Below are positions 61,905 through 64,000 of a stretch of DNA of 64,000 nucleotides, piece after piece. The notes beneath the pieces are model-generated. The model saw only the letters and a program-made list of their open reading frames with translations. It was not told where the DNA came from and did not search any database. This DNA is from Roseivirga spongicola (lineage in GTDB: Bacteria; Bacteroidota; Bacteroidia; Cytophagales; Cyclobacteriaceae): NCBI RefSeq assembly GCF_001592965.1, contig NZ_LRPC01000012.1, positions 310,001 to 374,000 on the forward strand, written 5' to 3'. The translations under genes were made by a program, and so were the position numbers. Each line of letters begins with the position of its first letter. Within the stretch, counting starts at the first letter, position 1.

Positions 61905-62540
61905 CTAACTCCATCGTAGAGCAATTTGTGGTGTGTTGTATATTGAGTAGTTATTATTCTTTTCAACCAGATGGTTCAATTCATGATTAATGTTATTCCA
62001 TAAAGCTTGGTTATGAGATACAAAGCTCACTTTAGGTGTAACATCATCCTTTAATATGATCCTATTTCCCGACTCATCCTTTACAGTCTGATTCCAATCA
62101 AGATTATGTAAAGCATGTTTGATTTTAAATAGGTTTAGAAAAATGTCTTTAAGCTGGTTGTTGTGACTCCTTAACTGAATTTGAGCAAAGAATAATTCAT
62201 CTTCATAAAAGTGCATTTGAATAATACTCTTAATTCCTTTTATGCTGAATTTATAGAATAAGGTTTGTTGAGATTTGAGTGGTAGGTTTTTGTGCTGAAT
62301 GAAATTTGGCTTACCAAAGAGCTTTTTGGCGTCCTTAACTGAAGCCCCAAATTCTAGTCTATAAAATCTAATTGGTTTTGCGGTGCTAAAATCTACATGA
62401 CTAGTTTCTTTATTGAAACTAAAGGCCGAAGCTACATTAAGAGCATTTAGCGAGTGATAGAAATCCTCTTTTTCGAGATAGTATAGTTTTCTCTTCTTGC
62501 TTCTAAATATAGAGAGGCAAGGCCAATCGGCAGTCCGCAT
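61905..62540 (-). CDS. hypothetical protein
   Basis: Protein of 211 residues from the ATG at 62540; a TTG at 62564 would add eight. I do not recognise a family. It is soluble, without signal or membrane helix, and rich in Lys, Asn and Phe. A central FGASVKDAKKLFGKPNFIQ segment recalls the SmpA/OmlA or BLIP-like fold motif in which a gene-specific loop follows FGxPxxI, but this is weak. Flanked by terminators on both sides, so it is transcribed alone. Confidence 0.6.
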   Translation of the reverse strand: MRTADWPCLSIFRSKKRKLYYLEKEDFYHSLNALNVASAFSFNKETSHVDFSTAKPIRFYRLEFGASVKDAKKLFGKPNFIQHKNLPLKSQQTLFYKFSIKGIKSIIQMHFYEDELFFAQIQLRSHNNQLKDIFLNLFKIKHALHNLDWNQTVKDESGNRIILKDDVTPKVSFVSHNQALWNNINHELNHLVEKNNNYSIYNTPQIALRWS

Positions 62541-62625
62541 AGTATCTGAATGTTTAGGTGTCAATTTGTCCCTAAGGACTCTGTGAAGTTAGGTAAAGAA
62601 CCTTAGAAATAACAGGAGCAGATAA

Positions 62626-62667
62626 AGCAAAACTGGCTTCTAATTTACTCTAGAAGCCAGTTTTTGG
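62626..62667 (-). terminator. intrinsic terminator
   Basis: AAAACTGGCTTCTA (62629-62642) pairs perfectly with TAGAAGCCAGTTTT (62651-62664) over an 8-nt loop; on the minus strand TTTTGCTTT follows. It ends the DUF2911 gene. Confidence 0.85.
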
Positions 62668-62750
62668 AGTTGATCAAACCATTATATAGTTTGAAATACG
62701 TTTATGTGTATGTGAAAAAAATGGAGGTTTCTAAGTCGATTTTTAAACTT

Positions 62751-63917
62751 CTATTCAAAGTTAAAATTCACATAGTAAATAGTCCTATCCCATAGCAGTT
62801 CAATGCTTCCGCCATTTTCTGTTTCTACCACTTGGATAGTAAAACCTTCAACTTCTTCGCTGTTTTCTTCCCTCATCATGGGTACTCGCATTAGGTCTCT
62901 ACTTTCATCGTAAGACTGACCGTTTTGTCCTGTTTGTTTATTTATGATTAAGGTGCCCCCGTTTTCTTCAGGAATGCTGAACAAGGTGTATTCGCCTGCT
63001 GGTACTTTATTCCCTGCAATGTAAATGTCTTTGGTGGTAGAGAAGTGGCTAGCGCTATTGGCTCCCGTTCTCCAACGTTCACCATAAGGAACAATTCCAC
63101 CAAAAATTGTTCTCCCTCTCTTTTGAGGCGAACCAAAAGTAACTTTGAAGTCGGATCCGCCAAAGCTAGTTTCCATCTCTTCAGCCGGACTAAGTGTGCC
63201 AAACGGAGAGCCTTTTTTGTCGATTTCGATGTACTTCTCTGTTAACTTCTCAAAGTCTAGATCAGATACTCTTTCAACTATCAGTTTTCTGGTAGTCTCT
63301 TTGGCATCTAACCAAGTCATGTTGCCCTTATCATCGGTTTGTACATACATATAACCTCTAGACGGGTGTCTCAGGGTATATTCGTTGTCTGCAGTTCTAT
63401 GAATGATGAAATCAGACGCTCTCCTGCCAGTCAATAAGTATTGATGAATTGAATCTTCTGCAGATAGGTGCGCTCGGTTGAAGGCAATGTCATAAGGCCA
63501 ATGTACCATATCAATAAATGGTAAATAAGTATTGTCATTGAGCATTGAGCTTCTCACCATTCCGTTTCTTCCTTCACTTTCAGAGACTAAGCTGTCTCCT
63601 TCGGCTTCAATATTTTGTTTTACAGAACCGCCTACAGGGAATTCTCCAAACAGGCCTTCGTAAGCTACGGCAGTCAGTGACTTTAACTTATTATTGGTGT
63701 CCCAGCTAATGCCGTAAGAGGTTAGGCTAATTCTTGGGCTTCTTAAGACTACATCTGCCCTAAGGCTGTTTTCTTGTTTTTCTACTCTTTCAATTGCTAG
63801 AGTGTCGCTTCCTAGCCTGGTTACATAGTAGAAAGTGTTGTCTATAGATTGCTCTTTTGGGCTGCAAGTGCAAAATGCAAGTCCTATAAGCAAGTAAGCT
63901 GCTAAATGCTTCTTCAT
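62751..63917 (-). CDS. DUF2911-domain lipoprotein
   Basis: Predicted lipoprotein of 388 residues; the leader AAYLLIGLAFCTCSPKE gives an acylated cysteine at about 16 or 18. The N-terminal two thirds (about 25-240) is a beta-rich domain with no known name. The C-terminal third is a DUF2911 domain: SPFGTLSPAEE, RGRTIFGGIVPYGERWRTGAN (seen as TIFGGIVPYGERWRTGAN), KDIYIAGNKVPAGEYTLFSI. DUF2911 proteins are common in Bacteroidota and of unknown function. It is followed by a strong terminator. Confidence 0.88.
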   Translation of the reverse strand: MKKHLAAYLLIGLAFCTCSPKEQSIDNTFYYVTRLGSDTLAIERVEKQENSLRADVVLRSPRISLTSYGISWDTNNKLKSLTAVAYEGLFGEFPVGGSVKQNIEAEGDSLVSESEGRNGMVRSSMLNDNTYLPFIDMVHWPYDIAFNRAHLSAEDSIHQYLLTGRRASDFIIHRTADNEYTLRHPSRGYMYVQTDDKGNMTWLDAKETTRKLIVERVSDLDFEKLTEKYIEIDKKGSPFGTLSPAEEMETSFGGSDFKVTFGSPQKRGRTIFGGIVPYGERWRTGANSASHFSTTKDIYIAGNKVPAGEYTLFSIPEENGGTLIINKQTGQNGQSYDESRDLMRVPMMREENSEEVEGFTIQVVETENGGSIELLWDRTIYYVNFNFE

Positions 63918-64000
63918 AAGGTCAATGGTTTTTTATGAAGTTAGCAAGTAGGTTAAATTCGACTAAACGCTTTTATTTCAGCGGTTAAAGCTTTGTTTTC

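Overview
The window looks like chromosome of a Bacteroidota bacterium of the Cytophagia type (Roseivirga/Fulvivirga-like; the genus is a guess). Supporting signs are a fused CcoN-CcoO cbb3 oxidase, a single-haem CcoP, a type IX secretion sorting domain, DUF2911, DUF3667 and DUF6155 proteins, FtsX-type permeases with a cytoplasmic prefix domain beside PadR regulators, and several promoters matching the Bacteroidota -7 element TAnnTTTG. I saw no rRNA, tRNA, transposase, phage gene or CRISPR array.

Layout. 0-4.5 kb: aldo/keto reductase, ArsC/Spx-like protein, PepSY membrane protein, orphan sensor kinase. 4.6-10 kb: a polyamine/arginine locus with a short arginine decarboxylase diverging from a deoxyhypusine-synthase-family gene, an arginase-like ureohydrolase and argS. 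10-12.4 kb: glutathione peroxidase, menA and a Crp/Fnr regulator. 12.5-25.8 kb: a microaerobic respiration regulon (Usp-like gene, ccoI, ccoS, hemN; ccoNO, ccoQ, ccoP, ccoG, ccoH, a SafE-like gene, uspA). Two promoters in it share the same tandem FNR-type box architecture with identical spacing. Two outer-membrane proteins lie inside it, one bracketed by a 60-bp duplication of the hemN 3' end.

25.9-30.5 kb: SUI1-like factor, two alpha/beta hydrolases, a Tat-exported oxidoreductase and two small proteins. 30.5-47 kb: two PadR/FtsX-permease modules (the first with two permeases and the stub of a third), separated by a LytTR regulator, an S41 peptidase, a small cassette-like island and a large Asp-box propeller protein; then a T9SS cargo protein.

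48-52.8 kb: a histidine operon (hisG, hisD, hisC, hisB) preceded by a 17-codon His-rich leader peptide. It is interrupted by a palindromic repeat between hisC and hisB and lacks hisH, hisA, hisF and hisI. 52.8-64 kb: outer-membrane-like protein, SPFH protein, DUF3052 protein, guaA, a TPR/periplasmic-binding lipoprotein-machinery-like protein, hemL, a DUF3667 protein, an unknown protein and a DUF2911 lipoprotein.

Convergent gene pairs are mostly separated by perfect hairpins. A family of CGTCATTGCGAGG-type palindromic repeats recurs between genes. Several starts were moved from TTG or distal codons to a downstream ATG that fits a signal peptide, a ribosome site or family length; each entry says so.
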